From an uncultured Ruminococcus sp. (GTDB lineage: Bacteria > Bacillota > Clostridia > Oscillospirales > CAG-272): a stretch of DNA of 63,949 bases. Position numbers and translations under genes: made by a program. Below the pieces are notes generated by a model. The model did not search any database and had not been told where the DNA came from. It saw nothing but the letters and a program-made list of their open reading frames with translations. Of this stretch, positions 33,278 through 41,638 are shown in pieces (positions within the stretch are counted from its first letter, which is position 1; every line of letters begins with the position of its first letter). The stretch spans positions 1 to 63,949 of the forward strand of contig CAJKRH010000005.1 in NCBI GenBank assembly GCA_905202255.1, written 5' to 3'.

Positions 33278-34336
33278 ATGACTGTAACAAAAAATATCGG
33301 TCTCAAGCCGGAAAGACAGACTATGACCGTCGGCAATCCCGTGTATCTCGATGCGGCGAAAGCACCGTTTTCTATGCACGGACTGTGCGAGCCGTACAGG
33401 CGCGTACCGGAAGATGTGGCTAAAAATACGAGCCGTGATCTCGAAAATCTCGGCGCCATGACGGCAGGCGGAAGAATCCGCTTCAAAACAGATTCGGACT
33501 ATATCATCGTGCAGGCAAATATCACAGCCGCCGATACATTCGGTCAGCCGCAGTCTTCCATGCTTGCAAAGCACGGTTTCAATTTCTATGTGAAGGAAGG
33601 CGGCGTTCAGAAATTCGGCGGAATTTTCTTCACATATCAGGGCGGCGACTGCACGGGTTTTGCCGAGGGGCGCGTGCGCCTCAAGCCGGGCATGAAAGAA
33701 ATAACGCTCTATCTTCCTCTTTTTGCAAAGATAGACAGGCTTTATATCGCTCTGCGCGAGGGCTCGGAAATCCTCCCTCCCGATGATTATAAATACAAGA
33801 AGCCCGTCGTTTTCTACGGTTCTTCCATAGTACACGGTGTGGGCGCAACGCTTGCAAGCGGTGCATATCCCGCCGTGGTGTCGAGAATGCTCGATTGCGA
33901 TTTTGTCAGCCTCGGGTTCGCCGGCGCGGCAAGAGGCGAGGACGCCATGATAAATTACATCGCGGGGCTTGATATGAGCGTGCTTGTCTATGACTATGAC
34001 CACAATGCGCCGACTTTCGAGCATCTCGAAAAGACGCATTACACAGGCTATAAGCGCATACGCGAGGCACAACCCGACCTGCCGATAATTTTTGCCACAA
34101 AGGTTGATTATAGGCCCGATGTCGCGGGCAACGAGCCGCGGCGCCGACTGATTTTTGATAATTACAGCCGTGCGCTTGCCGAGGGCGATAAAAACATCCG
34201 TCTCGTGGACGGTGCGGCGATATTCCCGCCGGATATACGCGAGGAATGCACCGCCGATAATTGCCATCCGAACGGCATGGGCTACTTCTATATGGCAAAA
34301 GCCATAGGCGAAAAAGTAAAAGAATTTTTGAAATAA
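33278..34336 (+). CDS. SGNH/GDSL-family carbohydrate esterase
   Basis: The 352-residue protein has an N-terminal beta-sandwich (~1-165) and a C-terminal SGNH hydrolase domain. The nucleophile is in YGSSIVHG (~185), a Gly follows in LGFAGAARGED (~210), and the Asp/His pair is in TADNCHPNGMGY (~328-339). The architecture fits carbohydrate esterases that remove acetyl groups from sugars. There is no signal peptide. It is cotranscribed with the fucosidase and ends at a bidirectional terminator. The exact substrate is inferred from context only. Confidence 0.86.
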   Translation: MTVTKNIGLKPERQTMTVGNPVYLDAAKAPFSMHGLCEPYRRVPEDVAKNTSRDLENLGAMTAGGRIRFKTDSDYIIVQANITAADTFGQPQSSMLAKHGFNFYVKEGGVQKFGGIFFTYQGGDCTGFAEGRVRLKPGMKEITLYLPLFAKIDRLYIALREGSEILPPDDYKYKKPVVFYGSSIVHGVGATLASGAYPAVVSRMLDCDFVSLGFAGAARGEDAMINYIAGLDMSVLVYDYDHNAPTFEHLEKTHYTGYKRIREAQPDLPIIFATKVDYRPDVAGNEPRRRLIFDNYSRALAEGDKNIRLVDGAAIFPPDIREECTADNCHPNGMGYFYMAKAIGEKVKEFLK

Positions 34337-34365
34337 ACCGAAGAATTCGACTAATCAGCATACAT

Positions 34366-34406
34366 ACAAAAACTCCCGCCTGCATGGTGCAGACGGGAGT
34401 TTTATC
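34366..34406. terminator. Bidirectional terminator
   Basis: AAACTCCCG-C-CTGCA and TGCAG-A-CGGGAGTTT pair around TGG with one internal mismatch, with A and T runs on the two sides. It separates the esterase from the converging aminopeptidase gene. Confidence 0.85.
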
Positions 34407-34430
34407 ATTATCTTCTAAATTATTTCTATC

Positions 34431-35849
34431 TTATTTCGCAAAGAAAGCCGCGATAGCCTTATGTGTCATATAAACATCTGTCTTTGCCACAACTTCATAG
34501 GGTGCGTGCATGGAAAGCACCGGAACGCCGAGGTCTACCACATCGACATTCTTCTGTGCGATATACATGGCAACAGTGCCGCCGCCGCCCGCATCAACCT
34601 TGCCAAGCTCGGAGGTCTGCCATACTACGCCCGCATCATCGAGCACACTGCGTACAAAGCCCATAAATTCAGCCGAAGCATCGTTTGAACCGGATTTGCC
34701 GCGCGAACCCGTAAATTTGGTGATAACAACGCCGCCGTTTGCAAAGCAGCTGTTGCGTCTCTCGTGAACCTCGGCAAAATTCGGGTCATAAGCCGCATTT
34801 ACATCGGATGAGAGGCACTTGGAGCTTCTTCTGACAACCGCATCGGAAACGCCGAGGGTATTTGCCATATCGGCGATGATATCGAAATAAACGGCGCTCT
34901 TCATGCCGCTGTTGCCCTCACTGCCTATCTCTTCCTTGTCGGCAAGAATAGCCATTACCGTGTGCTTCGGGTTTTCGGTTTCCATGAGAGCAGTCAGCGT
35001 AGGATAAGCGCAAACTCTGTCGTCATGACCGTAAGCGCCGATAAGACTGCGATCGAAACCGATATCTCTTGCCTTATTTGCGGGAACCATTTCAAGCTCC
35101 GCACTCATGAAATCGCCCTCTGTGATGCCGTATTTATCATTGAGAATCTTCATGATATTGAGCTTTACCGCGTCGCCTGTCTTTACGCTGTAGGGGCGCG
35201 AACCGATGAGAATATTGAGCTGTTCACCCGCGATGATATTACCGCCTGTCTTTGCCATCTGACCGCCTGCGAGATGCGGGAGCAGGTCTGTGATATAGAA
35301 AACAGGGTCATTATCGTCTTCGCCGACAACAACCTCGACCACGCTTCCGTCCTTCTTGGCAACAACGCCGTGAATGGCAAGCGGTATGGTTGTCCACTGA
35401 TATTTCTTGATGCCGCCGTAGTAATGCGTCTTGAAGAAGCCGAAACCGTCCGCTTCATAGAGCGGATGCTGCTTCAGGTCTATTCTCGGTGAGTCGATAT
35501 GTGCGGCAGACATATAAACGCCGCTCTCGAGGCTTTCACTGCCGACAATGAATGCGGCAAGGCTCTTTCCGCGGTTATTGTAATAATACTTTTCGCCCGC
35601 GTTCACCTGCATGCCGAATTCAAAGGGTATAAATCCCTTTTCCTCAAGCAAAGCGACAGCTGTCTTTACACATTCGCGCTCCGTCTTGCCGTTATCGAGG
35701 AATTTTGCATAGCCCTTTGCATATTCAAAGCACTTCTCTGTTTCCTCTTCATTCATCTCTTCAAAAGCATTTTTGCCCTTGAAGAATAGCTCTTCCTTCA
35801 GCGTGTCAGCTACGGATTTTTCATCCTTTTTTACATTTGTCTCTTCCAT
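34431..35849 (-). CDS. M18-family aminopeptidase
   Basis: A 472-residue zinc aminopeptidase of the aspartyl-aminopeptidase family (M18), which trims N-terminal residues from peptides in the cytoplasm. Metal-ligand regions are recognisable: SAAHIDSPRIDLKQ (~112), AYGHDDRVCAYPTLTAL (~278), ILADKEEIGSEG (~307) and the late SMHAPYEV (~448). The length is usual for the clostridial branch. It is the last gene of the prfA-tsaC-coaE-lytic transglycosylase run, 24 bases after the transglycosylase, and ends at a terminator. Confidence 0.94.
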   Translation of the reverse strand: MEETNVKKDEKSVADTLKEELFFKGKNAFEEMNEEETEKCFEYAKGYAKFLDNGKTERECVKTAVALLEEKGFIPFEFGMQVNAGEKYYYNNRGKSLAAFIVGSESLESGVYMSAAHIDSPRIDLKQHPLYEADGFGFFKTHYYGGIKKYQWTTIPLAIHGVVAKKDGSVVEVVVGEDDNDPVFYITDLLPHLAGGQMAKTGGNIIAGEQLNILIGSRPYSVKTGDAVKLNIMKILNDKYGITEGDFMSAELEMVPANKARDIGFDRSLIGAYGHDDRVCAYPTLTALMETENPKHTVMAILADKEEIGSEGNSGMKSAVYFDIIADMANTLGVSDAVVRRSSKCLSSDVNAAYDPNFAEVHERRNSCFANGGVVITKFTGSRGKSGSNDASAEFMGFVRSVLDDAGVVWQTSELGKVDAGGGGTVAMYIAQKNVDVVDLGVPVLSMHAPYEVVAKTDVYMTHKAIAAFFAK

Positions 35850-35873
35850 GATTTTTTCCTTTCTTTATGTAAA

Positions 35874-36965
35874 TTATTTATTTTTCCAGTTATCGTATGC
35901 CGCCATGACCTTTTCGACATAGCGTTTTGTCGCGGCATCGGGAAGCTTATCATAGAGAAGCTCGCCTTCGCTGCTGTATTCGCCGTCCGAAAGCCATGAG
36001 CGAACCTTGTTTATGCCGCCGTGGTATGCCGCAGCCACCTGCATATCCGAGCCTGTACCTACCCTGCGCAATCTCGTCTGAATCCACGAAACATAGTATG
36101 CGCAGCATTTTATCGAAAATTCGGGGTCATAGAGCCGCTCGGGCGGGTCGTCTATGCAGAGGTTTGCCGCGATATCGACCTTATATGTATCGGGCTTTAT
36201 CTGCGTAAGCCCCATGGCATTCGAGGTTGAAAGGGCGTTTGCATTGAAGCCGCTTTCCACCTCTGCTATCGCTATCACGAGATACGGACTGACATCATAC
36301 ATTTTCGCATACTTTTTCGCAAATTCAAAGCATAGCTCGCGTGAAATATAGCGCTTTCCATCCATATTCACCTCTCGCTTTATCTTTGCCTCGCCATAGG
36401 TCTTGTTGTATTCATTATAGTGGCGCATGACGGTTTTCATATATTCCGCCGTGGCGGCAGAGGGGATTTTATCCTGCTTGAGCACACCGCCCTCGGCATA
36501 TTCGGAATTTGAAATCCACTTCCGCACATTGCCTGCTCCGGCATTGTAGGCAGCAAGGGCAAGCTCGGGCGAATTGAAATAGTCAAGCCATACACGAAAG
36601 TAAAACACTCCGCACATAACATTGAAATCCGGATCATAAAGCCTGCCCTCTCTCTCGTTTGAGCCGAGGCGGGGCTTGATATCTCCGGTATATGTGGCGG
36701 GCGATATCTGCATCAGTCCTATCGCGCCCGAGGATGAGACTGCATTGGCATTGAAATTACTTGCCGTGCGTATCATGGCAAGTATCATGTTTTCCTCTAC
36801 ACCGTATTTCTCCGAATATTTATGCACTATCGGATAAACTTCCGCAAAATCGACCATTCTCTCCCTGCGCTTCGCCTCCGAAAAGGTGAGCAGTGCAGAC
36901 GCGAGAACGAGCACAACAAGCAAAATTATTCTGATATAAATCAGTAAAGGGTTTCTTTTTGCCAT
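35874..36965 (-). CDS. Lytic transglycosylase with two SLT domains, first lacking the catalytic Glu
   Basis: The 363-residue protein starts at ATG 36965 (the upstream extension overlaps coaE in another frame). A membrane anchor at ~7-28 exports two SLT-type muramidase domains. Domain 1 (~40-185) reads MIRTASNFNANAVSSSGAIGLMQ, where Ala replaces the glutamate that is the general acid in active enzymes. Domain 2 (~215-360) reads IAEVESGFNANALSTSNAMGLTQ and keeps that Glu. So one domain probably binds peptidoglycan without cutting it. It overlaps coaE by one base; coaE followed by a transglycosylase is a common clostridial order, but usually with a single domain. Confidence 0.9.
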   Translation of the reverse strand: MAKRNPLLIYIRIILLVVLVLASALLTFSEAKRRERMVDFAEVYPIVHKYSEKYGVEENMILAMIRTASNFNANAVSSSGAIGLMQISPATYTGDIKPRLGSNEREGRLYDPDFNVMCGVFYFRVWLDYFNSPELALAAYNAGAGNVRKWISNSEYAEGGVLKQDKIPSAATAEYMKTVMRHYNEYNKTYGEAKIKREVNMDGKRYISRELCFEFAKKYAKMYDVSPYLVIAIAEVESGFNANALSTSNAMGLTQIKPDTYKVDIAANLCIDDPPERLYDPEFSIKCCAYYVSWIQTRLRRVGTGSDMQVAAAYHGGINKVRSWLSDGEYSSEGELLYDKLPDAATKRYVEKVMAAYDNWKNK

Positions 36966-37540
36966 CAACGGACTCCTATCTTTTTCCTCAGCTCCGAGTA
37001 AACCTCGCAGAGCTCGCGTGCACCGTTGTTGCAGACGGTGAAATCGCAATGCGTGCGGTAAAACTCATCGCTTTTCTGCGATGATATGCGGGCGTGCGCC
37101 TGCGCCTCGGAGATACCGTCGCGCGCCGCTATTCTCGCTATTCGTATATCTTCATCGGCTATAACTCCGATAACAAGGTCGCATTTCTTATCAAGCCCCG
37201 CTTCAAAAAGCGTCGGCGCGTCAAGTATAATACCGCGATGTCCGCGTCCGTTTTCCGCCTCTGCCATCACAGCATCTGAAATGAGCGGCAAAACGGTTTT
37301 GTTCAGCCTTTCCAGCTCTGTCGGACAAGAAAATACAATTGCGGCGAGCTTTTTTCTGTCTATACCGTATTCAGCGCGCACCTCCGGAAAGGCAGCGCAT
37401 ACGGCATTTATGTATTTGCTCTCGCCGTAAAGCCTGTGTACGAGCGCGTCGCAGTCAATCACAAAAAAGCCGTCGGCGGCAAAGAGCGCCGAGAGCGCAC
37501 TTTTTCCGCTTCCGCTTCCGCCTGTAATTCCGATAATCAT
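36965..37540 (-). CDS. coaE: Dephospho-CoA kinase
   Basis: CoaE phosphorylates dephospho-CoA in the final step of coenzyme A synthesis. The 191-residue protein has Walker A ITGGSGSGKSA at residues 4-14, the DCDALVHRLY motif near 30 (acceptor-substrate binding), LDAPTLFEAGLDKKCD near 103 and the lid ARDGISEAQAHARI. The length is typical. It is 7 bases downstream of tsaC and overlaps the transglycosylase start by one base. Confidence 0.96.
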   Translation of the reverse strand: MIIGITGGSGSGKSALSALFAADGFFVIDCDALVHRLYGESKYINAVCAAFPEVRAEYGIDRKKLAAIVFSCPTELERLNKTVLPLISDAVMAEAENGRGHRGIILDAPTLFEAGLDKKCDLVIGVIADEDIRIARIAARDGISEAQAHARISSQKSDEFYRTHCDFTVCNNGARELCEVYSELRKKIGVR

Positions 37541-37547
37541 AACACTA

Positions 37548-38600
37548 TCAAACCTTTTCTATATTGTATCCGGAAGCCTTGAGCATCCTGTTGTAAAAAG
37601 CGAGCCCCGCATCGCCCGTGCTTGAAACAGTAGCATATATCCTGTCGGCGCCGAGATCGTCAAAATGCCGCAGAGCCGCAAAAAGCCGCCGCGCGTGCTC
37701 GCTCTCATCGCTCTTTTCGCCGAGGCTGACGGTATATTTCCCCGCAAGCTCGGGAATATATTCCTCAAAGCAGAGTATGCCTGTCTTTTTATCCTCGGCT
37801 TTTTTTGCCGAGAGAAATTTTATCGCACGCATATCAAAATCCGCCGTGCCGTCGTCACATATCAGTACAGTCGGCGCACTCGGTGCATAATGCCGATATT
37901 TCATCCCGGGTGCTTTCGGTCTCATGCCCGCATCGGGGATATGTGTTATCGTCGGGTCTTCCGAAACCTCGCCGAGCACCTCGCGGAGCATGTCGAGCGT
38001 TATCGCGCCCGGGCGAAGCAGAGTTGCTTTACCGCCGGCAAGCTCAACTATTGTTGATTCCACGCCGATATCGCATTCTCCGCCGTCTATCACCATATCT
38101 ATGCGCCCGTCCATATCATGGAGCACATGAGCGGCGCAAGTCGGGCTCGGCTTGCCCGAGATATTCGCGCTCGGTGCCGCTATCGGCAGGTCGCAGAGGC
38201 GGATAAGCTCCCTCGCTATCCTGTTTTCGGGACAACGGAGCGCCACAGTCTCAAGCCCGCCCGTCGTCGCCATAGGCACTATATCGCGCTTCGGCATTAT
38301 CACGGTGAGCGGTCCCGGCATGAATTTTCTCGCAAGCGCATAGTAGGCTTCGCAGGTATACGCATACTTCTCCGCTTTCGTCGGCTCGTCTATATGGAGA
38401 ATGAGCGGATTGTCGCTCGGTCTGCCCTTTGCCGCATAGATAGCCGCGGCAGCTTTTTCATCGAGCCCGTTTGCGCCCAGCCCATATACCGTCTCCGTCG
38501 GAAAGGCTACAAGCCCTCCGCCTCGTATCACCTCTGCGGCGCGGCAAAGCTGCGGCTCAAGCGGCAGCTCTTTATTTATTTTTACTGTCTCTGTTCTCAT
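37548..38600 (-). CDS. tsaC: Threonylcarbamoyl-AMP synthase (Sua5/YwlC type)
   Basis: This enzyme makes threonylcarbamoyl-AMP for the t6A modification of ANN-reading tRNAs. The 350-residue protein is the long Sua5 form: a YrdC domain at 1-210 (FPTETVYGLGANG, KGRPSDNPLILH, LPIAAPSANISGKPSPT, STIVELAGGKATLLRPG) joined by KAPGMKYRHYAPSAP to a C-terminal Sua5 domain. Its start overlaps the end of prfA by 29 bases, so translation is coupled. It continues into coaE. Confidence 0.95.
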   Translation of the reverse strand: MRTETVKINKELPLEPQLCRAAEVIRGGGLVAFPTETVYGLGANGLDEKAAAAIYAAKGRPSDNPLILHIDEPTKAEKYAYTCEAYYALARKFMPGPLTVIMPKRDIVPMATTGGLETVALRCPENRIARELIRLCDLPIAAPSANISGKPSPTCAAHVLHDMDGRIDMVIDGGECDIGVESTIVELAGGKATLLRPGAITLDMLREVLGEVSEDPTITHIPDAGMRPKAPGMKYRHYAPSAPTVLICDDGTADFDMRAIKFLSAKKAEDKKTGILCFEEYIPELAGKYTVSLGEKSDESEHARRLFAALRHFDDLGADRIYATVSSTGDAGLAFYNRMLKASGYNIEKV

Positions 38601-39666
38601 TATTTTCGCCTTTCAGCTTTTCGGCGGTGTCTGCCGCTATCAGCGCATTTATCATGCCGCCTATATCTCCCGCGAGAAAATTCTCGAAATTATATACCGT
38701 AAGCCCTATTCTGTGGTCGGTGATGCGCCCCTGCGGATAATTGTAGGTGCGTATCCTCTCGCTTCTGTCGCCCGTTCCGACCTGACTTTTTCTTGCCGAG
38801 GCAAGCTCGCTGTCGCGCTTTGTACGCTCCATATCATAGAGCTTCGTGCGCAGGAGCTTCATCGCCTTGTCCCTGTTCTTGAACTGACTGCGTTCCTCCT
38901 GACATTCGATAACGATGCCTGTCGGCTTATGCGTGAGGCGTACTGCGCTCTCGGTTTTATTGACATGCTGACCGCCCGCGCCGCTGCTCTTGCAGGATTC
39001 CAGCTTGATATCGGCGGGATTTATCTCTATCTCTATATCCTCCGCCTCGGGGAGCACCGCCACGGTGACAGTCGAGGTGTGGATTCTGCCGCTCGCCTCT
39101 GTTTCGGGTACGCGCTGAACGCGATGCACGCCGCTCTCAAATTTCAGCTTTGAATATGCGCCCTCGCCCTCTACGAGGAACGAAACCTCTTTGAAGCCGC
39201 CCAGCTCCGTTTCATTCAGCTCTATTATCTCCGTTTTCCAACCTACAGAAGCCGCATACATCGTATACATGCGGTAAAGATTGTAGGCAAAAAGCGCCGC
39301 TTCGTCGCCGCCCGCACCGCCGCGTATCTCTATAATGACATTCTTGTCGTCATTTGGGTCGTGCGGGAGCAAAAGAAGCTGCAGTTCGTCAAGGAAGCCC
39401 TTGCATTTCTCCTTTGATGCCGCTCTCTCCTCCTGCGCCATTTTCTTAAGCTCCGCATCGTGCGTTTCGGCGATTATCTCCTCCGCCTCTTCCTCGTTCT
39501 TTTTCTCGGCACAGTATTCCCTGTATTTTTCCACTATCGGCAGGAGTGTCTTGTGCTCCTTCATGAGCGCGCGGAATTTATCCTTGTCCGAGACAACCTC
39601 GGGCTTTGCAAGCTCCGACTCTATACCGATAAACTTTTCTTCTATTTCCTTTAACTTTTCAAGCAT
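38572..39666 (-). CDS. prfA: Peptide chain release factor 1
   Basis: RF1 ends translation at UAA and UAG. The 364-residue protein has the peptidyl-transfer motif GGQ in SGAGGQHVNKTESAVRLTH (~235), and the flanking VQRVPETEASGRIHTST and RIRTYNYPQGRITDHRIGLT blocks of RF1. The last ~12 residues are polar and overlap tsaC. AAGGAG is seven bases before the ATG. prmC, which methylates the GGQ, is often next to prfA but is not in this window. Confidence 0.96.
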   Translation of the reverse strand: MLEKLKEIEEKFIGIESELAKPEVVSDKDKFRALMKEHKTLLPIVEKYREYCAEKKNEEEAEEIIAETHDAELKKMAQEERAASKEKCKGFLDELQLLLLPHDPNDDKNVIIEIRGGAGGDEAALFAYNLYRMYTMYAASVGWKTEIIELNETELGGFKEVSFLVEGEGAYSKLKFESGVHRVQRVPETEASGRIHTSTVTVAVLPEAEDIEIEINPADIKLESCKSSGAGGQHVNKTESAVRLTHKPTGIVIECQEERSQFKNRDKAMKLLRTKLYDMERTKRDSELASARKSQVGTGDRSERIRTYNYPQGRITDHRIGLTVYNFENFLAGDIGGMINALIAADTAEKLKGENNENRDSKNK

Positions 39667-39709
39667 GAAGCCGCTCCTTCTTTATATCAACCATAAATAA
39701 TCATAGTAT

Positions 39710-39738
39710 ATTATACATTATAATCGCGATAAATTCAA
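39710..39738 (-). promoter_or_regulatory. Sigma-A promoter of the prfA operon
   Basis: Minus strand TTGAAT (39738-39733), 17 bases, TATAAT (39715-39710), 43 bases upstream of the prfA ATG. Confidence 0.65.
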
Positions 39739-39800
39739 GATGGTTTTAGCATAAAAGCAAAGAAATTGCAAAGAATAATCCCGAATGGAGATGATAAAAA

Positions 39801-40028
39801 ATGATTACAGGAAAAGAAGCAAAGGCGAAACGCCGCGAAGCGATGACCGACCCGCGCAGCCGCACAAAGGATGCTTTCCTCTCAAATCCCGTAGCCAGCG
39901 CAAACGAATGCACGGGCATAACACAGCATATTCCCGAAAACGGCGCGGAAGCGGCGGCATATACGGATATTTATGATGTCCCCGTGACGGCGCTCGACCA
40001 CTCTTCCAAGCACAAAAAAGCAAGATAA
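39801..40028 (+). CDS. Small polar protein (75 aa), unknown function
   Basis: This short ORF encodes a hydrophilic protein with a basic start (KEAKAKRREAMTDPRSRTKDAFL) and an Asn/Ala-rich middle (NPVASANECTGITQHIP). GGAG lies about ten bases before the ATG, and a perfect 18-bp terminator stem follows the stop, both favouring a real gene. It resembles small clostridial proteins I cannot name. A weak GATAA-N17-CATAAAA motif upstream (39,728 onward) is reminiscent of forespore sigma-G promoters, so a spore role is possible but unproven. Confidence 0.65.
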   Translation: MITGKEAKAKRREAMTDPRSRTKDAFLSNPVASANECTGITQHIPENGAEAAAYTDIYDVPVTALDHSSKHKKAR

Positions 40029-40034
40029 CAGGAC

Positions 40035-40078
40035 AAAAACACGGGAGAAATCCTCAATCGGATTTCTCCCGTGTTTTT
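40035..40078. terminator. Strong intrinsic terminator
   Basis: AAAACACGGGAGAAATCC (40035-40052) pairs perfectly with GGATTTCTCCCGTGTTTT (40059-40076), loop of 6, followed by T. It ends the 75-aa gene. Confidence 0.9.
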
Positions 40079-40114
40079 GCGATAAAGTCTGCGTATTTAT
40101 TTACATTTTCCCGC

Positions 40115-40143
40115 TTGACTTATTGCCGCGCTTCATGTATAAT
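40115..40143 (+). promoter_or_regulatory. Sigma-A promoter of the FAD oxidoreductase gene
   Basis: TTGACT (40115-40120), 17-base spacer, TATAAT (40138-40143). The leader of ~58 bases contains a short hairpin GGTCTtTGGATAGACC. Confidence 0.75.
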
Positions 40144-40206
40144 ATATTGTTGGTCTTTGGATAGACCTAAAATCACGCCGCGACGGCGGCAAACGGAGTG
40201 AATAAT

Positions 40207-41583
40207 ATGAAATACGATGTAATTATCATAGGTGCGGGTCCCGGCGGTATCTTTTCCGCATATGAGCTGACAAAGAAGTCACCGGAACTGAAAATCGCGG
40301 TTTTTGAGGCAGGGCATCCTCTTGCCAAGCGCCGCTGTCCCATCGACGGCGACAAAATTAAAACCTGCATCGGCTGTAAAACCTGCTCTATAATGAGCGG
40401 CTTCGGCGGCGCAGGCGCTTTTTCCGACGGAAAATATAATATAACAAATGATTTCGGCGGCACGCTTTACGAGCATATAGGAAAAAAGCAGGCGCTCGAT
40501 CTGATGAAATATGTCGATGAAATAAATATGGAATACGGCGGGAGCGGTACAAAGCTATATACCACCGCAGGCTCAAAATTCAAGAAGATATGCATTCAGA
40601 ATAAGCTCAATCTGCTTGAAGCTTCCGTCCGCCACCTCGGAACGGATGTAAACTATGTCGTGCTGACAAATCTTTACGAATATCTGCGCACACGCATGGA
40701 TTTCTATTTCGATACGCCCGTGCATGATATCTGCAAGACAGATGAGGGCTTTGCGATATCTACGGATAAGGGCGATTTCGAATGCCGCGACTGTATAGTT
40801 TCCGTCGGCAGAAGCGGAAGCAAATGGATGGAAGAAATATGCAAGAAGATGGGCATACATACAAAATCCAACCGTGTCGATCTCGGTGTGCGCGTAGAGC
40901 TTCCCGCAGTTGTTTTCTCTCATCTCACAGACGAGCTTTATGAGAGCAAAATAGTATACAGAACAGAAAAATTCGAGGATAATGTCCGCACATTCTGCAT
41001 GAATCCGCACGGCATCGTCGTAAACGAAAATACAAACGGCATCGTCACGGTAAACGGTCACAGCTATGAGGACCCGAAAATGCAGACGGAGAACACAAAC
41101 TTCGCTCTGCTTGTTTCAAAGCATTTTTCCGAGCCTTTTGAAGACAGCAACGGCTATGGCGAAAGCATCGCCCGCCTCTCGAATATGCTCGGCGGCGGCG
41201 TTATAGTCCAGCGCTTCGGCGACCTTGTACGCGGCAGACGCAGCAATCAGAAGCGCATAGAAGAATCATTCGTCACACCTACCCTCGCGGCAACTCCCGG
41301 TGACCTCAGTCTCGTGCTTCCGAAGCGTATACTTGACGGCATAATGGAGATGATTTATGCCCTCGATAAGATTGCCCCCGGAACAGCAAACGATGATACC
41401 CTGCTCTATGGCGTGGAAGTCAAGTTCTACAATATGGAAGTGGATACAAACGAGTATCTCGAAACGGAGTACAAGGGTCTCTATATCATAGGCGACGGCT
41501 CCGGCATCACACATTCTCTCTCCCATGCCTCTGCAAGCGGTGTTTTCGTCGCGCGCAGAATTGCGGATGAGATAAACGGATAA
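40207..41583 (+). CDS. NAD(P)/FAD-dependent dehydrogenase (BaiN/YdcP-like flavoprotein)
   Basis: The 458-residue protein starts at ATG 40207 (GGAG nine bases upstream; the GTG at 40198 abuts that site). It has a Rossmann FAD motif VIIIGAGPGGIFSAYEL at residues 4-20, a cysteine-rich insert RRCPIDGDKIKTCIGCKTCSIMSGFGGAGAFSDGK (~45-80) and a C-terminal FAD-binding block GLYIIGDGSGITHSLSHASASG. It belongs to a clostridial family of FAD-dependent proteins of unproven reaction. The CxxCxxC-like insert could bind a cluster or protect the flavin. Single-gene unit. Confidence 0.85.
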   Translation: MKYDVIIIGAGPGGIFSAYELTKKSPELKIAVFEAGHPLAKRRCPIDGDKIKTCIGCKTCSIMSGFGGAGAFSDGKYNITNDFGGTLYEHIGKKQALDLMKYVDEINMEYGGSGTKLYTTAGSKFKKICIQNKLNLLEASVRHLGTDVNYVVLTNLYEYLRTRMDFYFDTPVHDICKTDEGFAISTDKGDFECRDCIVSVGRSGSKWMEEICKKMGIHTKSNRVDLGVRVELPAVVFSHLTDELYESKIVYRTEKFEDNVRTFCMNPHGIVVNENTNGIVTVNGHSYEDPKMQTENTNFALLVSKHFSEPFEDSNGYGESIARLSNMLGGGVIVQRFGDLVRGRRSNQKRIEESFVTPTLAATPGDLSLVLPKRILDGIMEMIYALDKIAPGTANDDTLLYGVEVKFYNMEVDTNEYLETEYKGLYIIGDGSGITHSLSHASASGVFVARRIADEING

Positions 41584-41594
41584 AATACAGCATG

Positions 41595-41628
41595 CAAAAA
41601 GGTTGCGGCATCGCCGCAACCTTTTTTT
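41595..41628. terminator. Bidirectional terminator
   Basis: GGTTGCGGC (41601-41609) pairs with GCCGCAACC (41613-41621); A run upstream and seven T downstream. It ends the flavoprotein gene and the converging kinase gene. Confidence 0.9.
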
Positions 41629-41638
41629 GCTTATTCTC

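Noticed and set aside
33227..34267. Minus-strand open frame of 346 codons opposite the SGNH esterase
   Set aside because: The plus-strand gene has catalytic motifs and a coupled start; the minus frame has no ribosome site or recognisable motif.
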